From Dictyophora rubrovolvata (taxonomy: Eukaryota; Basidiomycota; Agaricomycetes; Phallales; Phallaceae): DNA of 64,000 nucleotides. Positions 46,190 through 59,347 of this stretch are shown here, piece after piece. The translations under genes were made by a program, and so were the position numbers. Below the pieces are notes generated by a model, which was given only the letters and a program-made list of their open reading frames with translations, was not told where the DNA came from and ran no database searches. The stretch lies in assembly GCA_029959195.1 (NCBI GenBank), contig CP114125.1, forward strand, positions 1,178,001 through 1,242,000. The letters are read 5' to 3'. Position 1 is the first letter of the stretch. Each line of letters begins with the position of its first letter.

Positions 46190-48267
46190 TTACACCTCCA
46201 TACCCTCTTCGTGAGCCTCTTCCGTCTTGACTCGGATTTCTTTCATACCAGGCCGAACTCGTCTTCTGCCTCTTTCTTCTTCATCCCCCAATAACGTGCC
46301 GTTACCATTCGGGATGGCATCGCTTCTGCGCCTTGCATGTTGGCGTACTTTGTTATTATTCGCACCATCCAAAGTAATAGGCGACTCTGAAGAATGTCCT
46401 TGAGATGATCCCTCCACATCGTTCTCATTATCAAGATCGGGCGAATTATCGTCCCCTTCCTGTTCCTCAATTTCTTCCTCATCGCCTTCCATGGGATCAT
46501 CGAGAAGGCCAATTCCTCCGGGATGCTGTTGTCCGAAAATGTCCATCCCCATCAGCACGTTTAAATTCATGCCATTCATTCCCATACCCATATTATGCAT
46601 CATTCCCACCATATTTATGTTAATATCGCTAAGGTTGAATTCGCCATTAGGTCCAATACCGGAATTGACGTCGAATTGTGAATGACCATTAGTAGCGTTG
46701 TTAGACAACGAGCGAGCCTTGTTATTCTCGCCGTTCCCGGAGCCAAGTCCGTTAGTCTCCTTGGAGGACGATCCAACATCTTTGTTGTTTTCCATTTTGC
46801 GATCCGATGTTAATGATGGGGATGACGAGCCACTATTGGCAACTGCGCTTCCATTTCCGTTCGCACCGGTTTTCGAGGCGGCAAGTTGTGCCTCCAACTC
46901 CCGGTTCCGGGTCGCTTGAGCGTTAACGAGTTGTTGAAGGTACCTACGAGAAACAAAAGAATAAATGAATTTCTTCTGGTTTCATATAATGTTTTAACGT
47001 AATAGTACCTTATGTATTCAACACTCTTCTTGAGAATCATGCCCTTGTTCGCTTTCACAGGTCCTCCTGGAGCCGATGCACCATTAGGGGTTGAAGAATC
47101 CTTCTTTTCATCTGCTTCGGGGGAAAACGCCTCTGCTGTGTCTAATAGGAACATAAAAACCTGTTCCGCCCATGCGAAAAAAAAATTGTGTGGTTTACCT
47201 GCCAAGGTATTTCCATTAGCATCAAGCATGCATTCCGGAATAAGCGTGGCCAATTCCGTTATTTTCTCATTGATATTATCTCGTCGACGCCTTTCGACGG
47301 CATTGTGCGACTCCCGGCGGCGGCGGCGTTTTTCCGAAGCTATTTGTGCTCTAACAAATGACGAGAGTTTAGTTAATTTTTCTTTTCTTGAAAGTTATAA
47401 TTAGATGAGAGCGGAATGCACTGACTGCTTGGCTGCGACATCGGGGGCTTGCGGGGGCGGTGGGGATTCCTTGGCGCTAACGCTCTTCGGGCTGGCGGCA
47501 GGTAAGCTGCCCGGACCAGAAAAAGAATGATGAATGGGGATGCTATCGGGTGTCGGAAGACTGAAAGGCGAATCGGTGGTTCTGAATGAATCTCCCGGAG
47601 TTCCATTGGTGCCACTGCCTCCTCTGAACGGTGAGTCCATGAACCAAGCAGATGGCGCTGTATGTGGATGCATGTGCATACTGAGAGGAGAGACAGGATG
47701 GTGGTGGTGGTTCGATCCTGTAGATGGGGGGATTAGAATAGCTTGAGGACGAGAATGGTGGTGGTGATGAGATGGAGGCGGAGAGGTTGGACGGGGTGAG
47801 GAGGATGAAATGGACCCTCGCTTGTGCCGCTGCACTCTTCCGCCATTGTTGCTATTGTCGACCTTGGAACGCGACCTGGATCGAGAATGGGGTCTGAGAT
47901 TGGAGTAAGAAGTATCGAATGTGGCGTTATGGGCTGTATTCGTTGCAGGTAGAGAGAAGTGATGGGGGAACGGAGCCGGACTTGAAACATCGAAGATGTT
48001 ATGTGGCCTGTACGAGTTTGAAGTAGTGCTGGTATCGAAAGGATTGTGTGGACGAGGAGTGATATCTTGATTGCTGCTACCCATGAAGGCGGCCAAGTCA
48101 TCTGCGAAATCTGTGGGCGGGTTGGGTTTGACGTTATTATAGAGATGGTGGCCAAAGAACATGGCGTTGTTTGGGTCAAATTGTGATGGCGAAGGAGGAC
48201 GGTGCTGTGGCGGAATATCAAAGCCTTCCTGGCGAACTTTTGGTTGAGAATTCGTGAAATAGGCCAT
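46190..48267 (-). CDS. bHLH transcription factor
   Basis: Four exons (47426-48267, 47199-47350, 47009-47135, 46190-46943) give 624 residues. Exon 1 is Ser/Pro/His-rich and disordered. The basic region follows at about 288-310 (RRRRESHNAVERRRRDNINE) with the H-x3-E-x3-R pattern of class B factors that bind CACGTG E-boxes. Helix 1 ends ELATLIPECM. The loop is unusually long, about 40 residues rich in Ser/Gly/Pro, and an intron sits inside it. Helix 2 is NKGMILKKSVEYIRYLQQLV, followed by a zipper-like tail (NAQATRNRELEAQL). The C-terminal part is Asn/Gly/Met-rich, then acidic. A nuclear dimeric regulator is expected; the target pathway cannot be read from the sequence. Codon use and splice sites look healthy. 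Confidence 0.93.
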
Positions 48268-51200
48268 GTCGCTAGCTTTTTGAAGGAAGGAGGAGCTAGA
48301 GAAGAAGAAACAGTTTTCCGTTACCGAATGCCGTCACAAGGATATTTGTCACGGCTATGCTGTCCGAGGTCCTCGAGCCCGACTATTCGGCCCGATCTCA
48401 CCGGCTGCATAAGCGCTCCGGTCAAATAATGCGCTTGTTTCAGGCACCGGCCAACCCCTCGGCCATCCTTTCCCGCTCTCAACGCATAATCATAATCGCG
48501 TCGGTCCGCGCACTACTGCTGACGTCAAAGGAAACGCGAGCTCAGAGCTCTTTCTATTTTTTTTCTCAAAATCATTCCATCGCATGCACATGGACAAAGA
48601 AGGATATTCAAATATCAAATATCACTGCACTCGCATATCAGTCATGTAAATTATCTCCTCTCGGAACATGAAATACACGGAACTCGTATTGGCAATACCC
48701 GATTCCGACATGGCAGTGTCCTTCCAATCATAGACAGTATACGTTTCAATCATGACATTTTAGTGAGATTGCAAGCTATGAGCCAGTCGTCTTGAATTTT
48801 GTTTTTGGTTGTCTCACGACTCGGGACGCAATTGAGAACTGGTACAAACGCCGTTTCTTATTCAGCTCGGTAATTGATAAATCCGAACTCAAGTGTAGAA
48901 AAAGATGTTCATTTGATTTTTGTCGTACGAGATTATTCAAAGGACCAAAAACCCACAAAGGTTTAGTCCTGAGTATGAACACTTCGACCATGTCTCAACC
49001 CGATATACATAAAATGCCAGCCTGGCAGGTTAGTTCTTGATTTCTAAACAAGCTTCTATTTGTCGGTAACTGATTTTCTGCTGAGTTGCCAGGTCGTCGA
49101 CTTCACTATTTATCCTTCAAACGATAACCGTCATCGACTTTTTCATCGACTTTTCCTTAAAAGTCACACATCTTGCATCAACCTTATGAAATGTCCGATT
49201 AAGAAAAAATCCGTGCGCAAGTATCGAAGCAGTGAGAATGGTGTAAATGCCAAATGGGGTTTCTTTCCCAGAACTGTTTTCAGCAAGGCCGCAAACGAAC
49301 CGATTTGAAAATCCTTTTAGTATATCCTGGAGAGCCAGAAACTCCAAGATTTTTATGTCTAAATGAGAAAAGTTTTTGAACGCTAGGAGCGTCAGAGAGT
49401 GGCTTGTATTTACGTCGTATAATGTGCACAGGCCCTTACCATTCTCGGCGAGACATTTACCTCCCCCGCTAGCTTTTCTATTTTTTCATTAGTCTCCATG
49501 TTAAGGCTATTTTTTCTCCCGTAAGCTATTTATTTCTCTTCTAGCTAGACCCAATCGCCCTACACCTTCATTGTTCGTCAATTCGACGCGTATTTATGAT
49601 CGACGCTGCAATCCGCACTGATGGCATGACAGTTCATCCGCACATAAATTCGTCATAACGTCTATGTAGAAATCTTTCGGATGTTGACGTTCAACAAACT
49701 CAGCGAAAATCATCATGACCTGGCATTTGATTTTGAGTCTATTCTCATTGCGAACAACGCCGGCAGCGGGGCCAAGCTTGAGTTACGCTGACCACTTGAC
49801 AAATCATTTTGAAAAAATGAGATACCACGAATAAATTCCGTTTCGCTCGACATATACCGGAATCGAGATCGAGATGTGTAGAACAGGATATACTGCCTAT
49901 AACTGGAACTGGTTCAGCAGGTCATGTGAACCCAAAGGCTGTGAGCGGCACTGGAATTGCGCATCTCCAAATCAGGCTGTTCCTATCTTATCATCTTATC
50001 ACCGCGTTCAACCAGGCTCTGTATACGTACATATGGGAGTCAGTGTTTTCTTCGGTAATTCTCTGCAGTCGGACGGGGAACGAGCGTCTTTGACTTTCCA
50101 AGTGTGGACTACGGTGAGAATAGAAGGGAAGCCAGAAATAATAATAATATAGAATCTTATGGATCATTGAGCGAACTAGTTCAGGCCTTGCCGACTAGAA
50201 ATCACACCTTGGTCTGAAATGGGTCGGATCTTTAGAGCCGGATGTATGTATGTGATCTAGCCCTTCAGTACCATAATAAGACCGTTCCCCAACTTGTTGA
50301 ATGCCCGCCACCTGGTACCCCCCCGTAAAGCTCCCCCACCCATTTAATAATCTATTGAATGACAATTAATTTGTGTTGCTGCATTCTCATCAGAAGTTCA
50401 AGATGTCTGCTGGAGAAGTTTAATAACAGCAAAGCTCAGTTGACCTCTTTCGGACGTGCGGGTGGGCATACAAACCATTGATGCATATACATATGTATGG
50501 CCCTTCATAGTTCTTGTCCCTTATTTTATTTTGGTGTATACATAGCGTGATATTATCTAGCATTTCAGAATGGGGATCATCTGATGTATGCGACTTACTT
50601 GGTTAATGAAGGGAAGAAAGTAATATGCAAATAGTAGAGGAAGAAGCTTGCAATGAAGCTAAACTCGTATACGTGCATATGCAACTTCATGCGGCATGCG
50701 TCCCAGACCATAGAGCGCATGCTAGTTTTCTGATATGCGAACGTGACTCTTTACCTCAAATTTACGGAGAAGCTTCTATGCAATGACGAACTTGTGAGGA
50801 TCTGCTTGCCGAATGCACTAGACAATGCTACTAGTACTAGTAGATAGGAAACATAGCTTCCGTCCATAAGACAGATTACAGCAATTGCTCACCTGAGAAA
50901 TTCTGAATCTGATAATGCCATAATCTATACAGAAACGGCCTCGATAACGGGTTTCTTTCAGGGACGAAATAAATTGTGCTCGGCGCGGGATTTCCGTTTA
51001 ACTTAAAGAAAACAAAATTATATCTGTCTTTTTCCACGTGTATAAATTGAGATTTTCAATTGAATTGAACGCAGTAAAAATCAGGGGGAAAATACATGCC
51101 TCAAAAACGTTTAAACGCAACTACAAGTCGTTTTTTTCATATGTACTGGCGCTGTTTATTCTCACATTCCGGTACACACATCCGGACAGCCGTACACTTT

Positions 51201-54200
51201 TCCATCAAACTCTTTAAGCCTGACTTCGAAACTTCTTAACCGAAGGCGACATCATCACTAAACTGGGTGGTTTCAATGTGTATTTGGTTTTCTAGACTGG
51301 CCCAGAAGGTGCCGGATAACAGCACATTAACTTGACAATAGTGTCACGACGAATAAGAAATGGCTCACCAGGGAGATGTGGTCTCATTCAAACTGGCACA
51401 AATGAAAAGGGGCCTAAAAACGCGGTCGATGCTGAAAAGGGAGGCCGATTTCGTAAAATTGCCAATTCAAAAACTCCCCGTCGATCCATACAAGCGGGTG
51501 AGGCCGGAGGTGATGGACAGCATGATCTTCGGATACTTCAAAGAAGCGGAAGCTTACTCTGGGTGCCGAGTCTTCCTGACTCCATACCCCGTTTGGTCAA
51601 CAGTCACGCTTTGGTTGAAGATAGCAAACCGAGGTCGTGTCGGATTAAAATACCTGGGCTGGTATGCTAAGTTTTGACAGGAGTTGTTTCGACTGATATG
51701 ACGATTTCCATTTATTTATTTATTTTCCTACTTCGAAGGATGTTGTAAGATTCTAGCGCGCAAAGTTAAGCACCGGATGATGTGTCATTGACGTGGTGCT
51801 AAATCCAGTCCTCGGAAGTACCACGTGCTTCTTCCCCAGATTTCCTCCAATGAGTGGCGGTGTGCCCCTGTGTGCCCTCGTGTGTGGCGTCTGTCCAAAA
51901 AAAATTGATGACTAAATATTAAAAATAAGTATACCATCATCGTCAAAACAATGGTTTATCAACGGTCAAAAGGAAACCGTCAAAAACTCGCCCTTGTGGT
52001 TGGTAGCAACCGATATTAAAACTGTCGAAGTCGTCACATTGGATGGTTTAATTGTTCGTCCACAGATCAAATCATACAACCTGTGGGGACAAATGATGGA
52101 ATCTGTCACAACCACATTAATTATCAATATTTTGTTGCTTCAAGTGATGAATACGTATGCCAGCACACTCCATTGTTCGTTTTCGTTTTGGTCAGACGGC
52201 GGTCCTAGTAGAACAACCCTAAAATTTGAGACAAGTTTGATCTGGACTCCACCATGACATACATACTAGTCAGTTATGGTACTGGGCACTGTAAACTCCG
52301 TTTATAAAGTGGACTTCTCAGAAGATCGCCCCCAATAAAAGAGTCTGCCGTAGGCTTGGTGTTCTCCAGATAGATAAAGGTTCGGAAGAGTAGCAGGCGA
52401 GGTATGCACTACATGTGCTAGCACTCGCAATCATCAACGTCCAAGGGAAAAGAAATACGAATTCGGTAAGTATGGGTTAATATACTGATGGTAGAAGCCT
52501 TGTTCAGGCACAAACTCGGAGCGCTTCTTGTGTAAATCCGAAGAAAGGACAGCAGCTTCGATGCCGAACTCGTCAGCATGGCCCTATATTAATTAGTGAA
52601 CGATTGAGAAAACTATTCTAATAATCATGAGGGACATTAATAAGGATTTTCAGAGTTGTTGTCTCAATACGCACGGATCGTAAAAGTGGAGGAGTTGAAC
52701 AATTGCTTTGAAAAAACAAAGAGCCACTGGCCAGGGCGCCGTAATTAATAATCAAGAAGACAAAGGCTTCTTGAATTCGATTCTTTCCTTTCCCCTCATT
52801 AATAACTCTCATTCAGTTCCTAGTAATTATGCATTATTATGTATGGGAGTGACTGGGGGGAACTTAACTATGACATGGTTAGAACTCAGACGTCTTGATA
52901 TATTATCGTTTGATGGAATTGCTCTAGCTTCGGACCGAATGCTGACATCAGTGTGCTTATGTATATCATAGCGTTCATCCAGTCTTTTCATTGATCGCTA
53001 GAGTAATTGGGTGAGAGTCAAAGATGAAAAGTTGACTGGATGTTTGCATACTTAGCATTGTTGATTCCTCGCCTGGTTGACTTAGTAGTATGTGTGGAAG
53101 GTTTATATTGTACACAATGGGCACCTCACAAGAAACGGGCCGACATGAAAAGACGAAGGCGTTGAAACTTCGAAAGTACGCATTGTACCTCATCGGACCG
53201 TTTTGAAGCATAACTCGCTTGCGTGTAATCAAAAGAAAAGGAACGGCGTAAATCTTTTTGGCTTCTTAGATTCAGACGATGGCGCCATCTAGGGCATTTG
53301 TTACAAACTAGAACATGAATGAGATGAACTCCACGATGAGAATTTATTCATGTTCAGCGCCTAATGATGGCTGGAAAAAGCTGCTTCAATCTCTGGAAGA
53401 CATGGAACATGACGCGGACAACCGAAAAAGGTAAAGATTATTGCTTGAATACCATATGGCCCATAGTCTAAACGTGGGCTCACGAGGCTTTCCATAAAGA
53501 GTGTCGAATCTAGAAAACAAATGGCTTGCCAGATTTTTTACATAACGCCGTACATTCGAATGGCAGATCAACAGTGCATCCACGTGGACCGCAGTGAAAG
53601 ACATAAAAACTCCAGAAAATGTATGAATTGAAAAACTGTTTTTTTGGTGGTCGTGATTGAAGCGAAGTTTTTGGTTTTAATAGAAACAGACCGAAGCGAG
53701 CCTGGGACGCGATGAAGGGTATACACAACCACCCATATCTCTTGCCGAACTGATTATATAAGGCTAGTCACACTCTTAGCGCTTATGTTTGTGTTTTCTC
53801 TTCACCTATTGACAACGACGAGGAAAAACGGCGAGTGATGCGCACACACCCTTGTGAGTACTGTCTTTGATACCTTTGTTCTTCTTCAGTAGACCCTATC
53901 TGGGCCATGTGATGATATCTCAATCAGTTCTGCTTCCGAAAGGCTTTGGCCTTGTGGACAACCAAAATACCAAAAAAAAACTTCTGACTGTTTTCTTTTT
54001 TCTTTTTCGTCACACGTTTCTTCTTGAAGCAGTTTCTGACATCCCCACCATCTAGTTTCTCCATATGGATGACGTGTCCTTAATTAACTAACTAAATGGT
54101 CAGTAGCGTTTGTCATATTCTTCTGTCCTGGATGAAAACGTAGTCAATCCATTCGTTGAAGTAAAGCCACAGAGCGCGGCGTCTTCGATGTTTGGTAGTT

Positions 54201-54779
54201 TTTCTATTAGACGTGGTTGATGCTCGCTTAGTGGCGGATAATGAAACATTCGGCTTTCTGAAACATTCCTACCAATCTTCCGTGCATTGCATGCATTATC
54301 GCTGACGTTCTTTTTTTTTTCAGGTTGTATGTTTTACTGCAACTGGGAATTGATGATCGTTGATCATTTGATAGACTCTTCTGTAAGTTACAACCATGAA
54401 TAGTGCTAAGAAGATAATTTCCTTTCGAGTATGGTGACTCGACTACGAGATGAGCCTAAACTCACATGCACTACCAACTGAGCACATTCTATCTATTTCA
54501 ATAAGCATCTTCTTACACTTTGAATAGTAACCTGGATTGTATTCCTTCCAGTGCATGTGAGGATAATCAGGATAATGCATGTGTAAGTTCATGATTTTTT
54601 CCCCCCTGCTCGTGATGTTTCACAATACAAGCATATGTCCTAACTGCCAATGAGGACCAAATTTAATTTTTTTTCTGAAGTTTTTCTAAGAGTATTTTGA
54701 AACGGACACTGACTGTCCCGTTTAGGCGAGTGTTGTATGACCTACCAGCTATAAGGCGGCGGCCGCACAGATTGTCGCG

Positions 54780-57700
54780 ATTGACATCGAACTTCTGGCG
54801 TCATCAAGGCAATCTTTGACTTCGACACACCCACCGGGTTTACGGATGCTGTGATAGACCATTCGATCGCTGAAGGGGCGGAACAACATCAGTAGTCTGC
54901 TAGTCTTCAGAAAACCTGTTTCGTCAAATATAACTAACTTGGATCAGAAACTCCCCGGTGTGTTTAAGCGAAAGGGATTTTTGACCACCAGATTCGTTCG
55001 CGCTCTGATTGTTGTTTGATTGAACTTGAACTTTAAAGAACATATGACAATGGATCATATCTCTCCTAGGCCTGATTAGTATCAATGTGATCTTAGTAGG
55101 AAACGGTAATTTTTTTTAGACCACGCTCTTCTCTAACGTATTTGACAGACCACAAGCTATGGAATCCTCCGACTACTGGGGAGCTCGTATTCTTTTCTTA
55201 AGCCGCTGATATTAGTGAAGACAGTGCTTGTATCTGAGACAAGGGCAACTCGTAAAGATTCATTTGAAGTCGTTTGGGGTAAACCGATTACTCTATGAGA
55301 TTTCCGAAACTAAAGAGGGACTCGGCTGAGCAGCTTATTGAAAAGCAGTGGTGTTATCGCCGAATCCACATTCCAAAATTGACCGGTGAAGGGGCCGAAT
55401 TTGATTATAAGCTCCAGGCATTTAAGGGATCCGTCATTCTCGAGACGAGCATTGTTACAATCCATGCGTCAAAATCTGTCGCAATTAGTAAGTCTTCAGC
55501 TTTCCTTTTTGTGGTATTTTATCACATAACTTGCGTTCGGAGGATTACCATCTTCACGAAATGTCATATGCGCCGGATGCTGGATTCACCCTGAGAAGAA
55601 ATCCCCACCGGGTTAATAAGGATACGGCTCAGCGGATTCCCGTTCTCAACAAACAGACATGCAAAATTTTCGGGTAAATCAGCCGTGGCTCACAATCGCC
55701 AAGATTGTCCGAACGCAAAGTCGACTTCAAGACTCGCTATTTTAGAAGTAAAACAGAGTCACTTTAGTATTCAGCATTATCTCCCGCGACTTGGCGGATA
55801 CTACTATGTCTCATGGCGACGAACTCTCGTACAAGTTATTCGCACCGCAACTGCGATCAAAGTGACTAGACAATCTCTTAGCTCCACAGGACAATTCGAT
55901 GAGTTGATTATCGAATTGTCGGAGGACACGGAAACATCGGTGCGCCGAAAACCCTGGATGACGAGCTTGGGAAGGACTGATGTTCAAAGCTCGCTGATAA
56001 GGTACAGGGCTGCTTCACCGGTCAGCCAGTCAATCTTGCCTGTCTCTACATTGAGCCAACACTCGAATTCGGACTAGAGGATTGGCGACGACTGTTCTTT
56101 TTCCAGTCAACATCTTCGATTATGGGATGTACTATCAAATCCTTGATAGTCATCTGGAATGTCAACGGAATAGCTATTTCTCGTTTAGAACAGCTGTCGG
56201 AGCAATTGTCGGTCTACACAAGCCACTTTCAAACATGCTATCGAGGAGGGTGTCAAAGCCGTATTGAACCAGTTCCGTTCTTTGTCCATCCGTGCCCATG
56301 ATTACACCAGCCCAATTCGACCATTGCACACCTCATTAGTTACTGTTCGACTTAATCCTCAGCGCCGAACAACTTGACACGGAACACCTTCCCAAGTGGA
56401 GAAAGTCGTTCCGTTGCATCCGTCATATGCGTGTTGTTTTCTGGGCGTATCACCTTAAAAGCTCACGCCCTGCGAGATTCATATATTAATAAAAGACAAG
56501 TTGCTATATTCTCTTTCGAACTGAGCCTCCTGGCGGAAGTTGAACGTCACAGCCGTGTTGAGATGCAGATCCTATAAGTCCAGCGCAAAGTCAGTGTCCT
56601 TTTTTTTAGATTTGTTTAAACGTAGGCTAATTTGGTAATTCGAGGGATGAGAACAAAGAGTTAGCTGCTTAGGCAACTCATGCGTCACTCTTTGGACTCG
56701 AGTCTGGAGATATGATTATCTTCGGCGCGCTCTCAAGCACTTCAAACGATTCGTTTATATCCAAGGAATTCATTTCTCAGATCTCAGCATCAAAGGCCAG
56801 TTTAGTCAAACCCCCAAACCCCCAATCAAATGCACTAGCATGAAAAAACACCCGAGAACTCCGCAGTCACTTGCTTTCCCCTTGCAAATAAGGTCAGATT
56901 GCAAACTGGCTTTAACAAGGTGAATTCTAAATGTGGGGAAAGATGCTTTACCAATGGGGGTCTCGAGGGAAAGGAGATGTCGAAACTTGTACCGTGGTAG
57001 CCTATCTTCACTAGATGGGGAATTGGTTTATTGCTCTTAAAAGATGGATCTATCAGAACATGGAATACAAACCTATACGAATGCGACGATTGACTACGAA
57101 CCTTCAATAGTTGAGGATCTTGACAAAATTGAATAATCAATTGCACAATCTCTCCGGACGGATGCTATGTCGCCTTCCGGCTTTTCAATCAATATATATC
57201 CACGAGATCAAGGCTTTTATACGATAAAAGGAATCATTCGACGCTCATTGTCATTAAAAAGTGTACGGGGGCCAGCGACATAACGTTTTTCCCCAAAGGA
57301 AGGTTGTTTGCCTTTGGTGATGACACAGCAGTGGTATGCCACTTATGGGATACTCGAGCGCGGACTTTTTTTTCGCCTTTTGGAACCCAAAACTCAGACT
57401 ATGGTTACTGAAAGGCCTCACAGACAATTACGTCCTTTTTCTCGATCGCGTCGCTGAAGTTACATATCTATGAGGCATCAGGGGGCATTCGAACAGCCAC
57501 AACTTGAAGAGTTGGTCAGCTTGCTGCCTCAAGCTTAATTTCAAGATATCGTGGCGCAATCCTCTACTCAGAGACTGACGCGTTTTTATTCCGAATGGAA
57601 AATACCTCTTTCTCATCCGCAATATGTGACATGCTTATTGGCGTGAAAGTTGATTATGAATCATTTCATAGAATACCCTTCTGGGTCGCTGTATCCGATC

Positions 57701-58100
57701 CTGATTCGACACACGTAGCATTTGCTACGAAAGGACGATGCATCATGCGTACTAGCAATGGACACACTTGTTAAAGCCGGGGGTAATCTTCGTCAAAATG
57801 ATGTCGCTTATAATTACGATCAAAGCTCCACTGTAAGATCGCTCAGGCTTTGGTTCTGTTGCTGAATCGAGGGGAAAATGCTTCGAATCTTACTACGAAA
57901 AGTAATAGGTTTGACACAAGGTATACGAATCCGAACATTTGACCGTTTCTCTTTAGGATAGTCGATGGCTTTTATTGACGACTTAGGCGTGCTCTGTCGG
58001 GTCTCAGGTTCAAACTTGTTTCGGTCGCCATTACTGTATCCAACTCGATTCTGCAGCAAAAAGAGGAGAAGAGCTATGTCTTCCTGCTACTAGAGGCTCT
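54780..58100 (+). pseudogene. Decayed coding-like region, family unknown
   Basis: Several blocks on the plus strand have protein-like composition. Examples are IKAIFDFDTPTGFTDAVIDH, YRRIHIPKLTGEGAEFDYKL, QPVNLACLYIEPTLEFGLED and MSPSGFSINIYPRDQGFYTI. They lie in different frames with many interruptions, so the region appears broken. I do not recognise the family and cannot say whether it derives from a host gene or a mobile element. Confidence 0.3.
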
Positions 58101-59285
58101 GGTATCAATAGGCATGTGATCAGATTTATCGCCACAAACCGAGAATCAAATCCAAGTTGTTGTTTTGTTCCTTCGTTGAAAATTGCTAATGGCATCGGCT
58201 CTCTCCGAGGCTACGTCGATACTACTAGTATTGTATGTAAATTTACAATCTGCCGACAGAGTTCGAAATGATGTTTGGCGTTGTAATTACACCGCCGTTC
58301 AAGACATGTGCTAAGCCTGTGCATTTTATAATATGGGTAGGTATCGTTCATCTTTATTTAGCGGAAAAACGAAATCGCTGCGTACCATTTATTAGAGCCG
58401 ATATAATTGCTCGCGAGTGCAGCCGCTGTTGAACAGTGTATTTATATATTAATGATCTGCGAGCCATTAGATATAATAGCTCAACGACACAAGACTTCTG
58501 AAACTATTCCGTTTAATTGGGTACATCATCATCTGGGAGTCTAAGAATGCTGAATCAGATTTTCAGAACACTGAGATGATCAAGTTAATGATGCTAAGTA
58601 TCGTACTTTCTTTTCATAGTTTGATAACAAACAACTCGACAGTATTTTTGTGTAATCAATGCAGCGGCATTTCTAGTCTGGCTTGATACATATCAGAGTT
58701 TGGCTTGTGCGTTACAGCGGAAGCATTTTATGTAACTTGACTTTTTTCTACCGTTACTTCACTTCAGGGGTGTACATACTACTATCGCGTACAAGTAAAG
58801 CGCAAATCCAGTATCGCTATATTATACATCGCTGACACCACCAAACTTCCTTTTGAATATCGCATGCCGCTTGCGTCCGGGCTTTACAAAATTTAGAAGC
58901 ATCGATTGTTGCGCCGGGAAACGGATCTATCTAAACACATAACATGTATGGCTGAGAAGTTGACCATTCATCGATGCTCATTGATCATCCTTCGGAATCA
59001 AAATCAAAGTTCCAATTATACCGATGGCTTGCAGATTGAAGAGAGAGAGAGATCCGTTGACAAGGTTATTTCTTAAACCCTTGTCATTCTCTGAATCATT
59101 TTTTTTGTCTTTTTCAAGGATCACATGGTATCACATAAAGAAAAGACGCTTCTGCACTGCCTGACTTCTCAGTCCGCAGTATTGACCCGCGATACGTAGG
59201 AAGGCTGTGTCGGCAAAATGCACGATTTCAAATTCTTTCCCCTTTTGTTCGGGATCGTGCAATGAGGGTGGGTGTCATCCGAAAC

Positions 59286-59297
59286 TGGCTATATAAC
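59286..59297 (+). promoter_or_regulatory. TATA-like box upstream of the PYQQQN-repeat gene
   Basis: GGCTATATAACTC lies about 55-60 bases before the start codon at 59348, a spacing that fits a core promoter with a short leader. Confidence 0.5.
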
Positions 59298-59347
59298 TCT
59301 AAAGGACCCCACCTGGAGACAGAGCAGCATCTTCTCCATACCAACAG

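Larger units (their letters stand above)
48268..59347. other. Gene-poor stretch with possible decayed blocks
   Basis: Eleven kilobases without a gene that I can support. Isolated ORFs of 60-130 codons lie at 49874-50152, 51332-51677, 51994-52257, 55295-55594 and 55685-56077. None has a recognisable domain or a complete exon structure. Codings in changing frames at 54.8-58.1 kb look protein-like (for example a block reading GFTLRRNPHRVNKDTAQRIP) and suggest an old, broken gene or element whose origin I cannot name. Confidence 0.4.

Noticed and set aside
51332-51677. Overlapping plus-strand ORFs of 105 and 112 codons
   Set aside because: No domain, signal peptide, splice context or similarity that I can recognise. 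Two overlapping frames of similar length suggest chance.
54425-54483. tRNA-like string on the minus strand (GCTCAGTTGGTAGTGC with a GTCGAGTC further on)
   Set aside because: It has A-box- and B-box-like pieces, but no acceptor stem pairs and the T-arm does not fold properly. At best a decayed tRNA-derived fragment.
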